From Rs1 sp038900335 (GTDB lineage: Bacteria; Pseudomonadota; Gammaproteobacteria; Pseudomonadales; Balneatricaceae), in contig JBBMRB010000021.1 in assembly GCA_038900335.1 (NCBI GenBank), positions 1 through 64,000 on the forward strand: a stretch of 64,000 nt of DNA, in the 5' to 3' direction. Made by a program: the position numbers and the translations under genes. Shown here piece by piece: positions 35,513 to 44,495 of the stretch. Under the pieces are notes generated by a model. It had not been told where the DNA came from and did no database searches. It saw only the letters and a list, made by a program, of their open reading frames with translations. Position 1 is the stretch's first letter. Each line of letters opens with the position of its first letter.

Positions 35513-36484
35513 GTGACGACAGCGCCAATACCTAAAGAAGCCACATTTCAGGGGCTAATTCTAGCTTTACAATCTTATTGGTCAGAACATGGCTGTGTGG
35601 TTATTCAACCGCTAGATATGGAAGTTGGTGCGGGCACATTTCATCCGGCAACTTTTTTACGTGCCATAGGCCCAGAGTCTTGGCGCGCAGCTTATGTTCA
35701 ACCAAGCAGAAGACCAACTGATGGCCGCTACGGTGAGAACCCAAATAGGCTACAGCATTACTACCAGTTCCAAACGGTACTTAAGCCATCACCTGATAAT
35801 ATTCAAGAGCTATACCTAGGCTCACTTGAAGCACTGGGCATTGACCCGTTAGTACACGATATACGCTTTGTTGAAGATAACTGGGAGTCACCAACACTAG
35901 GTGCTTGGGGTTTAGGCTGGGAAGTGTGGTTAGATGGCATGGAAGTATCACAATTTACCTATTTCCAACAAGCGGGCGGTCTTGAATGCTACCCTGTCAC
36001 TGGCGAGCTAACCTATGGTCTTGAGCGCTTGGCGATGTACATACAAGATGTCGATAGTGTCTACGATTTGATTTGGGCTATTAACCCGGACGGTAGCACG
36101 GTTACTTATGGCGATGTTTTCCATCAAAACGAAGTAGAGCAATCAACTTACAATTTTGAGCATGCTGATGTTCAACAACTTTTCAGTACTTTTGATTTTC
36201 ATGAAAAGGAATGTAATAAACTGCTTGCAGCGAACCTGCCCCTACCCGCTTATGAGCAGACATTGAAAGCATCGCATACCTTTAACTTATTAGATGCAAG
36301 AAAGGCTATCTCTGTTACAGAGCGCCAGCGCTATATTCTTCGCGTACGTACTTTAGCGCGCGGTGTCGCACAGGCCTACTTAATGTCCAGGGCTAAGCTT
36401 GGCTTCCCGCTAGCGCCTGAGGCGATCAAACTAGAAGCACTAGCCGCATTAGATTTAAACCAAACAGCACAGGAGCAAAAATAA
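35513..36484 (+). CDS. glyQ: glycine-tRNA ligase alpha subunit
   Basis: GlyQ is the catalytic-core subunit of the alpha2-beta2 bacterial glycyl-tRNA synthetase. The 323-residue protein begins TFQGLILALQSYWSEHGC and has QPLDMEVGAGTFHPATFLRA-type class II motifs, RPTDGRYGENPNR and GLGWEVWLDGMEVSQFTYFQ. The frame opens at a GTG at 35504; AGGTGA at 35502-35507 fits the GTG at 35513 better, so that start is used. The stop overlaps the glyS ATG by one base. Confidence 0.95.
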   Translation: MTTAPIPKEATFQGLILALQSYWSEHGCVVIQPLDMEVGAGTFHPATFLRAIGPESWRAAYVQPSRRPTDGRYGENPNRLQHYYQFQTVLKPSPDNIQELYLGSLEALGIDPLVHDIRFVEDNWESPTLGAWGLGWEVWLDGMEVSQFTYFQQAGGLECYPVTGELTYGLERLAMYIQDVDSVYDLIWAINPDGSTVTYGDVFHQNEVEQSTYNFEHADVQQLFSTFDFHEKECNKLLAANLPLPAYEQTLKASHTFNLLDARKAISVTERQRYILRVRTLARGVAQAYLMSRAKLGFPLAPEAIKLEALAALDLNQTAQEQK

Positions 36485-38565
36485 TGGCTGCTTTAGACTT
36501 TTTAGTTGAATTGGGAACAGCTGAATTACCTCCTAAATCATTATCGGCTTTATCATCAGCATTCACCAAAGGTGTTATTGACGGTATAAAAGCAGAGTTT
36601 GATAAAGATTCACAACAATTACTTAACGATATTAGTGTCGATAGCTTTGCGGCACCTAGACGCCTAGCCATTAGAATCAATTCATTAGTTACCCAAGTGC
36701 CTGGTTCAGTAAACCTTGTACAGGGCCCGCCAATCAAAATCTGTTACGATAATGATGGCCAGCCCACTAAAGCATTAATTGGCTTTGCCAAAAAGAACAA
36801 TGCAAGCTTAGATGATTTGTCAGAGCATCAAGGCAAAGTATCCTACTCGCAAACACTGCCTGCTAAAGATCTGCTAGATCTATTGCCGGCTATTGTCGAT
36901 CAAGCCTTAGCAAAACTGCCTATCGCTAAAAGAATGCGTTGGGGAGCCAATAAAATTGAATTCGTTCGCCCTGTGCAATGGCTAGTTATGTTGTTTGGTG
37001 AGCAAGTAATCGATTGTACTATTTTAGGCGCCAGTGCTGGCAATCAAAGTCGTGGACATCGTTTTCACCACCCCGATAATGTCACCATTACCACCCCAGC
37101 AGCTTATGAAAGCACATTAGAGCAAGCTTATGTTATCGCTGATTTTGATAAACGTAAGGCTAAAATAGCACAGCAAGTTAAAGAGCAAGCTCAGCTTATC
37201 AATGGTACACCTCATATTGATGAAGACTTACTCGATGAAGTCACTGGCTTAAATGAGTGGCCTGTTGCTCTAACCGGCGCGTTTGATGAAGAGTTTTTAA
37301 GTGTTCCACAAGAAGCACTGATACTGTCGATGAAAGAGCATCAGAAATACTTTCATACCACAGATAGCACGGGCAAACTAATGCCCAACTTCATTACCGT
37401 CAGTAACATCGAATCTAAAAATAAAGCAAAAGTGATTAGCGGTAATGAAAAAGTTATCCGCCCTCGCCTAGCTGATGCCGTTTTCTTCTTTGAAAACGAT
37501 AAAAAAACCAGCTTGCAATCACGTACTGAAAAATTAAAAAGTATCGTCTTCCAACAAGAGCTTGGCACTGTTTACGAGAAAAGTATTAGAGTATCGCAGC
37601 TAGCAGGTCATATTTCTGAACTGATTGCTGGTAGCGCTACCTTTGCTAAGCGTGCCGCACTGTTGTGTAAAGCGGATTTGATCACCGATATGGTGTTTGA
37701 ATTTACCGATCTCCAAGGTTTGATGGGTTATCACTATGCACTAAATGATGGTGAAGAACTAGAAGTTGCACAGGCAATAAACGAGCAGTATTTGCCAAAA
37801 TTTGCTGGTGATGAGCTACCGACAACGAAGACAGGTATTGCCATCGCACTAGCAGATCGCCTGGATACTCTGACCGGTATGTTCGGTATCGGCCAGCCTC
37901 CAACAGGCTCTAAAGACCCCTTTGCTCTAAGACGTGCTACCTTAGGCGTACTGCGTATTATTATTGAAAAAGACCTCGATATTGACTTGCAAGATCTAGT
38001 CACTCTTGCAGTCAAGCAGCACAATGCAATTGCACAAGATGACACTCAGACAATCATCAACCAAGTTGTTGATTTCATGTTAGAGCGTTTGCGCGCTTAT
38101 TATGATGATAGAGGCATTCGTGTCGACACTTACCTTAGTGTCGCAGCACTAAAACCGACCAAGCCGTTAGATTTTGATAAGCGTATTAATGCAGTTGAGC
38201 ATTTTAGAACACTACCCGCTGCAGCATCTTTAGCCGCTGCTAACAAACGTGTCTCAAATATTATTGATAAGCAACAAGGCCCTACTAAAGCCAGTGTTGA
38301 TGTGCAATTGTTAACTGAAGCAGCAGAAGTTGAGCTACATAACGCGTTAGTTAAGTTAGCTGCAAAACTTCAGCCATTATTTGCCAACAGTGACTATCAA
38401 GGTGCGTTGACTGAACTTGCCAACATACAAACTGAAATAGATCTGTTCTTCGACAATGTGATGGTGATGGTCGATGATCAAGCTATTCAGCAGAACAGAA
38501 TTAAATTGCTTAGCGATTTAAGAGCACTGTTTTTACATATTGCAGATATCTCACTCATTAACTGA
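36484..38565 (+). CDS. glyS: glycine-tRNA ligase beta subunit
   Basis: GlyS binds tRNA-Gly and completes the glycyl-tRNA synthetase. The 693-residue protein begins DFLVELGTAELPPKSL and shows SFAAPRRLAI, MRWGANKIEFVRPVQWL, and the HD-like and anticodon-binding C-terminal domains with GSKDPFALRRATLGVLRI. Length is normal (about 685-690). It overlaps glyQ by one base and is followed by a strong terminator hairpin at 38583-38616. Confidence 0.97.
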   Translation: MAALDFLVELGTAELPPKSLSALSSAFTKGVIDGIKAEFDKDSQQLLNDISVDSFAAPRRLAIRINSLVTQVPGSVNLVQGPPIKICYDNDGQPTKALIGFAKKNNASLDDLSEHQGKVSYSQTLPAKDLLDLLPAIVDQALAKLPIAKRMRWGANKIEFVRPVQWLVMLFGEQVIDCTILGASAGNQSRGHRFHHPDNVTITTPAAYESTLEQAYVIADFDKRKAKIAQQVKEQAQLINGTPHIDEDLLDEVTGLNEWPVALTGAFDEEFLSVPQEALILSMKEHQKYFHTTDSTGKLMPNFITVSNIESKNKAKVISGNEKVIRPRLADAVFFFENDKKTSLQSRTEKLKSIVFQQELGTVYEKSIRVSQLAGHISELIAGSATFAKRAALLCKADLITDMVFEFTDLQGLMGYHYALNDGEELEVAQAINEQYLPKFAGDELPTTKTGIAIALADRLDTLTGMFGIGQPPTGSKDPFALRRATLGVLRIIIEKDLDIDLQDLVTLAVKQHNAIAQDDTQTIINQVVDFMLERLRAYYDDRGIRVDTYLSVAALKPTKPLDFDKRINAVEHFRTLPAAASLAAANKRVSNIIDKQQGPTKASVDVQLLTEAAEVELHNALVKLAAKLQPLFANSDYQGALTELANIQTEIDLFFDNVMVMVDDQAIQQNRIKLLSDLRALFLHIADISLIN

Positions 38566-38582
38566 TTAGCAAATTATCTATT

Positions 38583-38620
38583 AAAGCCGGTTATTATAAT
38601 CATCACAACCGGCTTTATTT
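38583..38620. terminator. rho-independent terminator after glyS
   Basis: AAAGCCGGTT pairs perfectly with AACCGGCTTT around a 14-base loop and runs into ATTTT on the plus strand. It lies 18 bp after the glyS stop and overlaps the stop codon of the convergent 44-residue gene, so it may end both transcripts. Confidence 0.82.
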
Positions 38621-38749
38621 TGATCGCCTCTTACCCTTCAAAAAACTGACTCCATAACCAATCAGCGCCCCTAAAACTAATCCTATCAATATATTCTGTG
38701 TTAATAACGTCAACATCATGAATGAAATTATTGCGCAAAAAATAGCCAT
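38615..38749 (-). CDS. small predicted membrane protein, 44 residues
   Basis: The minus-strand frame begins MAIFCAIISFMMLTLLTQ and continues NILIGLVLGALIGYGVSFL to a basic tail, KGKRRSK. It has one or two hydrophobic helices and a positive C-terminus, a coherent small membrane protein pattern. An AGGGGATAGG stretch lies about 8-18 bases upstream and could be a ribosome binding site. The stop falls in the shared glyS terminator hairpin. No family is recognised, and coding status is inferred only from composition and context. Confidence 0.5.
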   Translation of the reverse strand: MAIFCAIISFMMLTLLTQNILIGLVLGALIGYGVSFLKGKRRSK

Positions 38750-39070
38750 TAAAATTTACCTATCCCCTTAACTGCCCACTCGATTGTCTTGCTAATATTC
38801 TACACACTAATTATATATCAATAATCTCTAAAGCTAGTTAGCAGCAGATAACTAAACAGCATACAGCTAAATTCATTAATGCACTGGCATCTGTCGGTAG
38901 TCCGAGACAGTTATAATTATATTTAATTTTCCGTAAATTTTTATAACTATTTGAAAAATAGTAACAAATTAAATAATTCAGGCATAGTATAAAAGTCATG
39001 CAAAAATGGTAAGCTTAACGATTGCTATTTACAATAAATTGCTAAGTCTCTCATTACACAAGGAATCAGT
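38750..39070. other. intergenic region before the pilin-like chimera gene
   Basis: This AT-rich gap has no gene. It must hold promoters for the small minus-strand frame and for the large secreted protein gene, whose ribosome binding site is AAGGA at 39060-39064. No other structure is apparent. Confidence 0.4.
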
Positions 39071-41203
39071 ATGAAACGTAAGATACTCCCTCTCATCATT
39101 GCTACCACGATACTCAGTAGTGGTTTGATAGGCATCAGTACAGCGCAGGCAAACCAGGATACAGTGAAAAAAGTAGACGCTGTGCCACTGACTAAAAGCT
39201 CATGGTTGCGTGAGTACTTACCTGAAACTACATTGTTGTATGCCAGAATACCCTCGCTATTAACCAGTATCTCTAGCAAAGACGATAGCTTTAAAAACGC
39301 ACTGGGCAATCAGCAATACGTTAGCGCGATTAACAACATTAAAAAAGCCAGTAAGCAGTGGCTTACAAAGTCAGATAAAGACATACAACCGCTATTAACT
39401 TTATTAATGGCACAGCTGGACGGCCCAACTGAGCTTGTAGCCTTGATGAATGGGCCCTTGCCGTCAGTACTGGTAACCACAAGCTTAGATATCACTAGCA
39501 GCGACGAGCTACAATTACTGATTGATAGCTTGATCAAAGCGAAAATTATTCGCGCTGAAAAAACCAAACTAACCGATAACGCAGGTGAGTTAATTACCGA
39601 GCTAGGTGCGACCCCCTACCGCTGGGACCCCAAACAGAAAAGGCTAAACATACTGCTCAGTGTTGGCGGTACTAATATCGCTGAACTGGATAAAACTTTC
39701 TCGGCATTAGTGAAAAACGACAGCAGCACGATGCTAGCAAATGAAGCTAAAATGGAGAGCAGCAAGCAGGGCCTATATGTTTGGCTAAACAATGAAGCTG
39801 CCTATCCACTAGCACAGGCGATGGCACCTGCTCATATTAAGCAGCAGTTAAAAGTGCTTGGTGTTCAAGATATGAAATCGCTGGCACTGAGCTGGGGAGT
39901 CACCAATCAAAAAGGTCGTATTAAACTACTGCTAGAAGCGCCTCACAAAGGCTTAGTCAGAGAGTTACTGCCAATTAACAGTAACGCCTTAGATATTGCA
40001 ACCGCAGGTGAGCCCAACTTTAGCGCACTAATAGCCTTGCCAAGCGCTGAAGATTTCAGCTCTATTGAAAGCAAAATTTTAGCTCTTTCGCCAAACAGTG
40101 AAAAATACTTACAAGCCAAAGCAGGTTTTGCTGAAAAAATGGGCTTTAAAGTAGAAGATGTTTTTGCAAGTGTCGGTCCTGAGCTTGCCGTTATTTCCGA
40201 CAAAAGCGGTGAATATTCAGCGATAAGGATTCGTGATAAGGCAAAGTTCTCGCTAATATTGGACGCTTTAAAAAGTAAACTGGCAGTTGAAATCATCACA
40301 AAAGAAGTCGACGCTAAGCCAATCACTTATATGAAAATACCAGCTTTTATTGATCAAGAAATGACGGATGGCTTAAAAGATGTACCGTTTTTTGTTACTG
40401 ATCTACTAACAAAAGCGAACAGCCATGTGTTTTGGCAGCAAGAGGGTGATTATCTAATCGTTTCAGATTTACCACAGGTTTTAGTTGATAGAAACCTATT
40501 ACTGGCCCAACAAGATCAGCAAAAATCACTGTCAACATGGTTAGACAACACGCAAAAGCAAGACCTATCTACTAGTTTATTGGCCTTATCTGGATCAATT
40601 GACAACGCACCTAGGCGTTTATATTACACTTACATTAATGTTATTCAGCTATTAGCTGATATCACCGATGCCGAAGTTGATATTTTCTCCCTACCTTCTG
40701 CACGTCAATTAACGCTGGCAGATAGCGGCACCTTAGGTATACAGCTAGACTCTGCTGTAGATAGCTTAGGGATGGAAATTACATTTGAATCGACACCTGC
40801 TGATATTATCTTAACAACGCAGGGCATAGCCTCTGTAGCGACAGTAGGAACACTGGCAGCCGTTGCTATTCCCGCTTATCAAGACTATTTATTCAAAGCA
40901 AGTATTGCCAGTGCAAACTTCGATATTAGTATGGCAAAAATTAAAATAGAGGAATTATTTGATACTCAAAGCCGCTTACCTAATGCCCAAGAAGCAGAAG
41001 AAATTACATTATCACAGCGCTTTAGTAGTAAATACGATTTATCAGTACAAGCTGATACTGGCGCCATTAATGTGACTATTACTAGCAAACCAGGTAAATC
41101 GATGCTTGTTGAACCCATTATTAGCCAGGGCAAAATTGATTGGCAATGTCGTACTGACTTAAACCTACAAGATAGGCCTAAAAACTGTACCGCTGATATG
41201 TAA
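39071..41203 (+). CDS. exported DUF3352-like protein with C-terminal type IV pilin-like domain
   Basis: The 710-residue protein has a signal peptide (hydrophobic core to about residue 22, then STAQANQ). Residues 30-580 resemble DUF3352-type periplasmic proteins, which begin with a SWLREYLPETTLLYARIPS-like segment. From about residue 587 the sequence changes to a pilin pattern: VGTLAAVAIPAYQDYL, which is the second half of a type IV pilin N-helix, then a pilin-like globular part, and two cysteines at 693 and 706 (IDWQCRT and PKNC) like the pilin D-loop pair. The prepilin peptidase site and Glu5 are absent, so it cannot be processed as a normal pilin. The frame is continuous. Function unknown; an anchored envelope protein is the likeliest reading. 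Confidence 0.75.
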   Translation: MKRKILPLIIATTILSSGLIGISTAQANQDTVKKVDAVPLTKSSWLREYLPETTLLYARIPSLLTSISSKDDSFKNALGNQQYVSAINNIKKASKQWLTKSDKDIQPLLTLLMAQLDGPTELVALMNGPLPSVLVTTSLDITSSDELQLLIDSLIKAKIIRAEKTKLTDNAGELITELGATPYRWDPKQKRLNILLSVGGTNIAELDKTFSALVKNDSSTMLANEAKMESSKQGLYVWLNNEAAYPLAQAMAPAHIKQQLKVLGVQDMKSLALSWGVTNQKGRIKLLLEAPHKGLVRELLPINSNALDIATAGEPNFSALIALPSAEDFSSIESKILALSPNSEKYLQAKAGFAEKMGFKVEDVFASVGPELAVISDKSGEYSAIRIRDKAKFSLILDALKSKLAVEIITKEVDAKPITYMKIPAFIDQEMTDGLKDVPFFVTDLLTKANSHVFWQQEGDYLIVSDLPQVLVDRNLLLAQQDQQKSLSTWLDNTQKQDLSTSLLALSGSIDNAPRRLYYTYINVIQLLADITDAEVDIFSLPSARQLTLADSGTLGIQLDSAVDSLGMEITFESTPADIILTTQGIASVATVGTLAAVAIPAYQDYLFKASIASANFDISMAKIKIEELFDTQSRLPNAQEAEEITLSQRFSSKYDLSVQADTGAINVTITSKPGKSMLVEPIISQGKIDWQCRTDLNLQDRPKNCTADM

Positions 41204-41235
41204 GGGCTTAACGACAACCGACAAAAGCTAAATTC

Positions 41236-41265
41236 AATTCGTCGCTATGATTATAGCGACGAATT
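41236..41265. terminator. bidirectional terminator between convergent genes
   Basis: A perfect 13-bp stem, AATTCGTCGCTAT with ATAGCGACGAATT and a GATT loop, lies between the stop of the pilin-like chimera gene and the stop of the transglycosylase gene. T-rich flanks are weak, but position and stem strength support a terminator. Confidence 0.7.
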
Positions 41266-41274
41266 CATCTTAAC

Positions 41275-41970
41275 TTAAAACCAGCTACTTGAGCTTTTAT
41301 CTAGTGATGCTTTACAACCATTGAGCTGGGTTGTGTAACTTGCAGCATTGCGTTTAACTTTATTAGCGACACCAAGCAACCAAGGCTTTCTATTATAGGT
41401 TTTGCGTTTATAACCGCCACGCCCTTCATGGTAAGCTAGGTACTGCCCATAGGCATCCCATTTAGACACACCCGTCTGCTTTTGCGTGCCATCGGTATAC
41501 CAGCCAATAAAATCAATAGCATCATCGAAATCATCACGATCAGCAAAGCGGTTGCCTGTCGATTGCTTATATTCACCCCACACGCCATTGAGCGCTTGCG
41601 AGTAGCCATAAGCACTTGATAACCGCCCTGTCGGTATGACCCACAAAAAGTATTTATAGCCAGGTCGAGCATCATCGACAAAATTAGATTCTTGTTGCAT
41701 GATCGCCATCATTACAGGGATCGGAGTCCCCCACTTCTGTGAAGACGCTTTGGCATCCTGATACCAATCATTACTGCCTTCAAAGATACTGCATAAGTTA
41801 TGACTATTGCTCGGCTGATAAGTCGCGCAACCTGTTAATGCCAATAGCATGCCCACCGCCATTAGGCTTTTAATCGATGCGCTCTTTTTAATTGATACCG
41901 ATGTCTTTGCTACTGCTTTTAGTTGTTTCTTGGCTAACAATCTTTTTTTAACTAACCTAACCACATACAT
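41275..41970 (-). CDS. lytic transglycosylase SLT-domain lipoprotein
   Basis: The 231-residue protein has a long basic N-terminus, a hydrophobic stretch and a lipobox, LALTGC, at about residues 43-48, so it should be a lipid-anchored envelope protein. After the cysteine comes an SLT-type lysozyme-like domain: MMAIMQQESNF carries the catalytic glutamate, followed by SSAYGYSQALNGVWGEYK and YLAYHEGRGGYKR. It probably cleaves peptidoglycan glycan strands. The start may be later than the ATG at 41970, because about 35 residues precede the signal core; no strong alternative is seen. Confidence 0.85.
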   Translation of the reverse strand: MYVVRLVKKRLLAKKQLKAVAKTSVSIKKSASIKSLMAVGMLLALTGCATYQPSNSHNLCSIFEGSNDWYQDAKASSQKWGTPIPVMMAIMQQESNFVDDARPGYKYFLWVIPTGRLSSAYGYSQALNGVWGEYKQSTGNRFADRDDFDDAIDFIGWYTDGTQKQTGVSKWDAYGQYLAYHEGRGGYKRKTYNRKPWLLGVANKVKRNAASYTTQLNGCKASLDKSSSSWF

Positions 41971-42297
41971 CTATCAGCTCCCCTTTTACTATTACTATCA
42001 ACATCACTATAACCTGCATAACCAAAAACTATCACACTGAACCTAATATAGCTCAGTAGATAACAAACATCACCAGCTGATATTACGTTTTTAACAGACA
42101 GCTGTCACCACAGCGCCACCAGCGTTAATCAAAGTAGTATTGATAAGCGATCAGCTTAAACTAAATGATAGGGCTATTTTTAGAAGCGTATTAAAGAGCG
42201 ATATCACAGCACAAACGCTGAAAAAGGTTTGCTAGAGGTTGTGGCTCAAACTGATGCTGAGCCACATAGAGGTAATTTATTATCTAAAAACATTAAC
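41971..42297. other. intergenic region with a stem-loop after the FkbM gene
   Basis: No gene is seen. At 42240-42266 TGTGGCTCA pairs with TGAGCCACA across a nine-base loop, about 30 bp after the FkbM stop on the minus strand. No T tract follows, so it is a possible but weak terminator. The rest is AT-rich promoter space for the transglycosylase gene. Confidence 0.45.
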
Positions 42298-43062
42298 TTA
42301 GTCGCAGAAAACGTATGATCTAAAGTGTCCAAGAGCATCTTCACTAACTAACTCATTAATATCTATTTCTTTTAGATCATCATCTAAACACTTATTATAA
42401 ACGCTGAGAATAGCGACCAGAGACTGCATTTTAGCAAGCCTGTCACCAGGCTCTAGCAACGGCGCATGGGTAGATAAATAAAGTACCGGTTTATGTGTGC
42501 TTAAATACTCAGCCAAACTCGGCATTAACTGATACTCGCCTCCCTCAATATCAATTTTCAGAAAATCGAAATGTTTAACAGGGGACATCTCTAAAAACTG
42601 TTGCCAGCGAACCGTTAAGACATCGACACCACTACCTTCGTTATCAAACAGCAGGCTGGTCATACTATCGCCAGGTTTACCTCTGTGGCTGGCCATACGG
42701 GTAATGGCAGTACTCTCAGCTAAGGCAAAACTGTATGAAGTCACATTTTTGAATTGGTTCAGATCAATGTTCCAGCGCAAATAGCGATAAGCTGTGGGGT
42801 CAGGTTCAAAACAGACCACTTTTTTAGCTATATTAGCCGCGTGCAGTACTGTTGGGCCTATCCACGCCCCTATATCGCAATACACAGAGTCTTTATGCAA
42901 ATAATGAGAGAGGATTTTATAGGTATTAGGCTCCCAAGTGCCGGCAATCGCTTTTTGCCAAAATGGGCTGTGGTAAGGATCTACTTTATAATCATAGCCG
43001 GCAATTGCCGCATCCATGTAACCCTGAATTAAAAAAATATTTTGTTCAGTTTGCTCAGCCAT
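42298..43062 (-). CDS. FkbM family methyltransferase
   Basis: The 254-residue protein has the FkbM-type AdoMet fold: VYCDIGAWIGPTVLHAA as motif I near residue 75, VVCFEPDPTAYRYLRWNI as the acidic motif II, and the family signature FLKIDIEGGEYQLM near residue 165. FkbM enzymes O-methylate varied small molecules, sugars or polysaccharides; the substrate here is unknown. It stands alone, with no biosynthetic neighbours that would reveal one. The N-terminal 40 residues and the DPYHSPFWQKAIAGTWEP segment are not familiar to me. Confidence 0.82.
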   Translation of the reverse strand: MAEQTEQNIFLIQGYMDAAIAGYDYKVDPYHSPFWQKAIAGTWEPNTYKILSHYLHKDSVYCDIGAWIGPTVLHAANIAKKVVCFEPDPTAYRYLRWNIDLNQFKNVTSYSFALAESTAITRMASHRGKPGDSMTSLLFDNEGSGVDVLTVRWQQFLEMSPVKHFDFLKIDIEGGEYQLMPSLAEYLSTHKPVLYLSTHAPLLEPGDRLAKMQSLVAILSVYNKCLDDDLKEIDINELVSEDALGHFRSYVFCD

Positions 43063-43203
43063 GTATTCTCTCTACTAATTGCTGTAATGATAAGCGAATA
43101 AAATCTAACTATTATATTGGGATTGAACTACATAATTAAACTAGATCGCATCAGCATAGACCGCAATATCTTAAATAGGTGCATATCTATTACATTATTT
43201 ACG

Positions 43204-43239
43204 CTAGCGGCAAGTATAAATAATTATACTTGCCGCTAG
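43204..43239. repeat. perfect 16-bp inverted repeat
   Basis: CTAGCGGCAAGTATAA and its exact reverse complement are separated by ATAA. The stem is unusually long and perfect for an ordinary terminator and has no T tract. It lies in the gap between the ribbon-helix-helix gene (119 bp from its stop) and the FkbM gene (142 bp before its start). Confidence 0.85.
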
Positions 43240-43357
43240 GCTTACTTAAAAATACTACAGTGCTTGCTCTAATATTAAATAAATATTGATATTAGCTACA
43301 TGAATTTAATATCAGCTAATTTATATTTTCAACGGTTGTGCTCATCGGGAGTAAGAA

Positions 43358-43708
43358 CTAGTGCAGCTTATTTTGTTCGGCTTGCAAAATAGCGTCGCTT
43401 GATAATGTAGATAAAGCAATATTTACATCTTTAGGAATGTTGCCATCAAGTTGTAACGCTAAATAACGCATACAACAGACACGCAAAAATGAAGTGAAAT
43501 TACCTAAATCATGGCCAACATCGATAGACTCATGATAGAGCTTAGTTAATAATTGCGGGATATTGAAATCATCACGTTGTGCAATCTGTGTTAATGTATG
43601 CCAGAAGTAGTTCTCTAGGCGTACACTTGTGACCATACCATCAATGCGTAGAGAGCGCGTACTCGATTGCCACAGTGTTTCATCAGCAGCTATAAATAAT
43701 TTACACAT
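43358..43708 (-). CDS. ribbon-helix-helix (RHH_4-like) protein
   Basis: The 116-residue protein begins MCKLFIAADETLWQSSTRSLRIDGMVTSVRLE and continues to YFWHTLTQIAQRDDFNIPQLLTKLYHE, the pattern of the RHH_4 ribbon-helix-helix domain, where a short beta strand (SLRIDGMVTSVRLE) is followed by two helices. Such proteins are putative small DNA-binding regulators. AGGAG stands just before the ATG. The perfect inverted repeat 119 bp past its stop is a possible operator, but that link is speculation. Confidence 0.75.
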   Translation of the reverse strand: MCKLFIAADETLWQSSTRSLRIDGMVTSVRLENYFWHTLTQIAQRDDFNIPQLLTKLYHESIDVGHDLGNFTSFLRVCCMRYLALQLDGNIPKDVNIALSTLSSDAILQAEQNKLH

Positions 43709-43842
43709 ACGGCTCCTATCATTGGCTTAAGTGTTTAAAAAGATGATTAGCTGCACTTTATATCATCAATATAGAGCACAGCAAAATCAAAATATGCCGT
43801 TATTTAGTTAGCTTTTGATATAGCTAATTATTTTTCTGCTAT

Positions 43843-44412
43843 TTATTTGCTTAAAAGAGCATGAAATTGAGCCAGCCAAGCAGGGTGCGCAGGCCAAGCC
43901 GGAGCCGTCACTAAATTACCTTGCGTAATAGCAGCATCGACTGCAATATCTGCATAAATGCCACCACTAAGCGTAACCTCCGGCTCACATGCAGGGTAAG
44001 CAGCGCATTTTCGCCCTGTAAGCACACCTGCTGCCGTTAAGATTTGAGCGCCGTGGCAAACAGCAGCTACTGGCTTATTCTCAGTGAAGAAGTGTTTTAC
44101 AAAGGATATTACGTCCTTATTTAGACGCAGGTATTCTGGAGCGCGCCCGCCAGGAATAATCAAAGCGTCATAGTCACTAGGGTCTATTTCACTGAAAGTC
44201 GCATTGAGAGTGAAGTTGTGCCCTCTTTTCTCAGTATAGGTTTGATCGCCTTCAAAATCATGAATGCAGGTGGCAATGCTCTGGCCACTTTTCTTGTCAG
44301 GACAGACAGCATCTACTTGATAACCCATTGCGATAAGTGCTTGAAATGGCACCATCGTTTCATAATCTTCGGTAAAATCACCAGTGATCATTAATATTTT
44401 TTTTGTTGTCAT
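43843..44412 (-). CDS. DJ-1/PfpI family protein
   Basis: The 189-residue protein has the flavodoxin-like DJ-1/PfpI fold, with LMITGDFTEDYETMVPFQALIAMG at the start (two parts), ALIIPGGRAPEYLR and the nucleophile elbow AVCHGAQIL with the reactive cysteine near residue 112. Known members act as glyoxalases, deglycases, chaperones or, more rarely, proteases, so the activity is undefined. Three ATGs occur near the start; GAGGA is best spaced for the one at 44412. Single gene by context. Confidence 0.88.
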   Translation of the reverse strand: MTTKKILMITGDFTEDYETMVPFQALIAMGYQVDAVCPDKKSGQSIATCIHDFEGDQTYTEKRGHNFTLNATFSEIDPSDYDALIIPGGRAPEYLRLNKDVISFVKHFFTENKPVAAVCHGAQILTAAGVLTGRKCAAYPACEPEVTLSGGIYADIAVDAAITQGNLVTAPAWPAHPAWLAQFHALLSK

Positions 44413-44495
44413 TATCATATTCCTCATCAATAGATTCTGAAATATAACAAGTTCACAACAAGAGCGGGTATTAATAGGTTACTACATCAACACGG

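Noticed and set aside
40829..41203. Separate pilin gene after the DUF3352-like gene
   Set aside because: The reading frame is continuous with no stop or frameshift and no start or ribosome binding site before the pilin-like part, so it is a fused domain.
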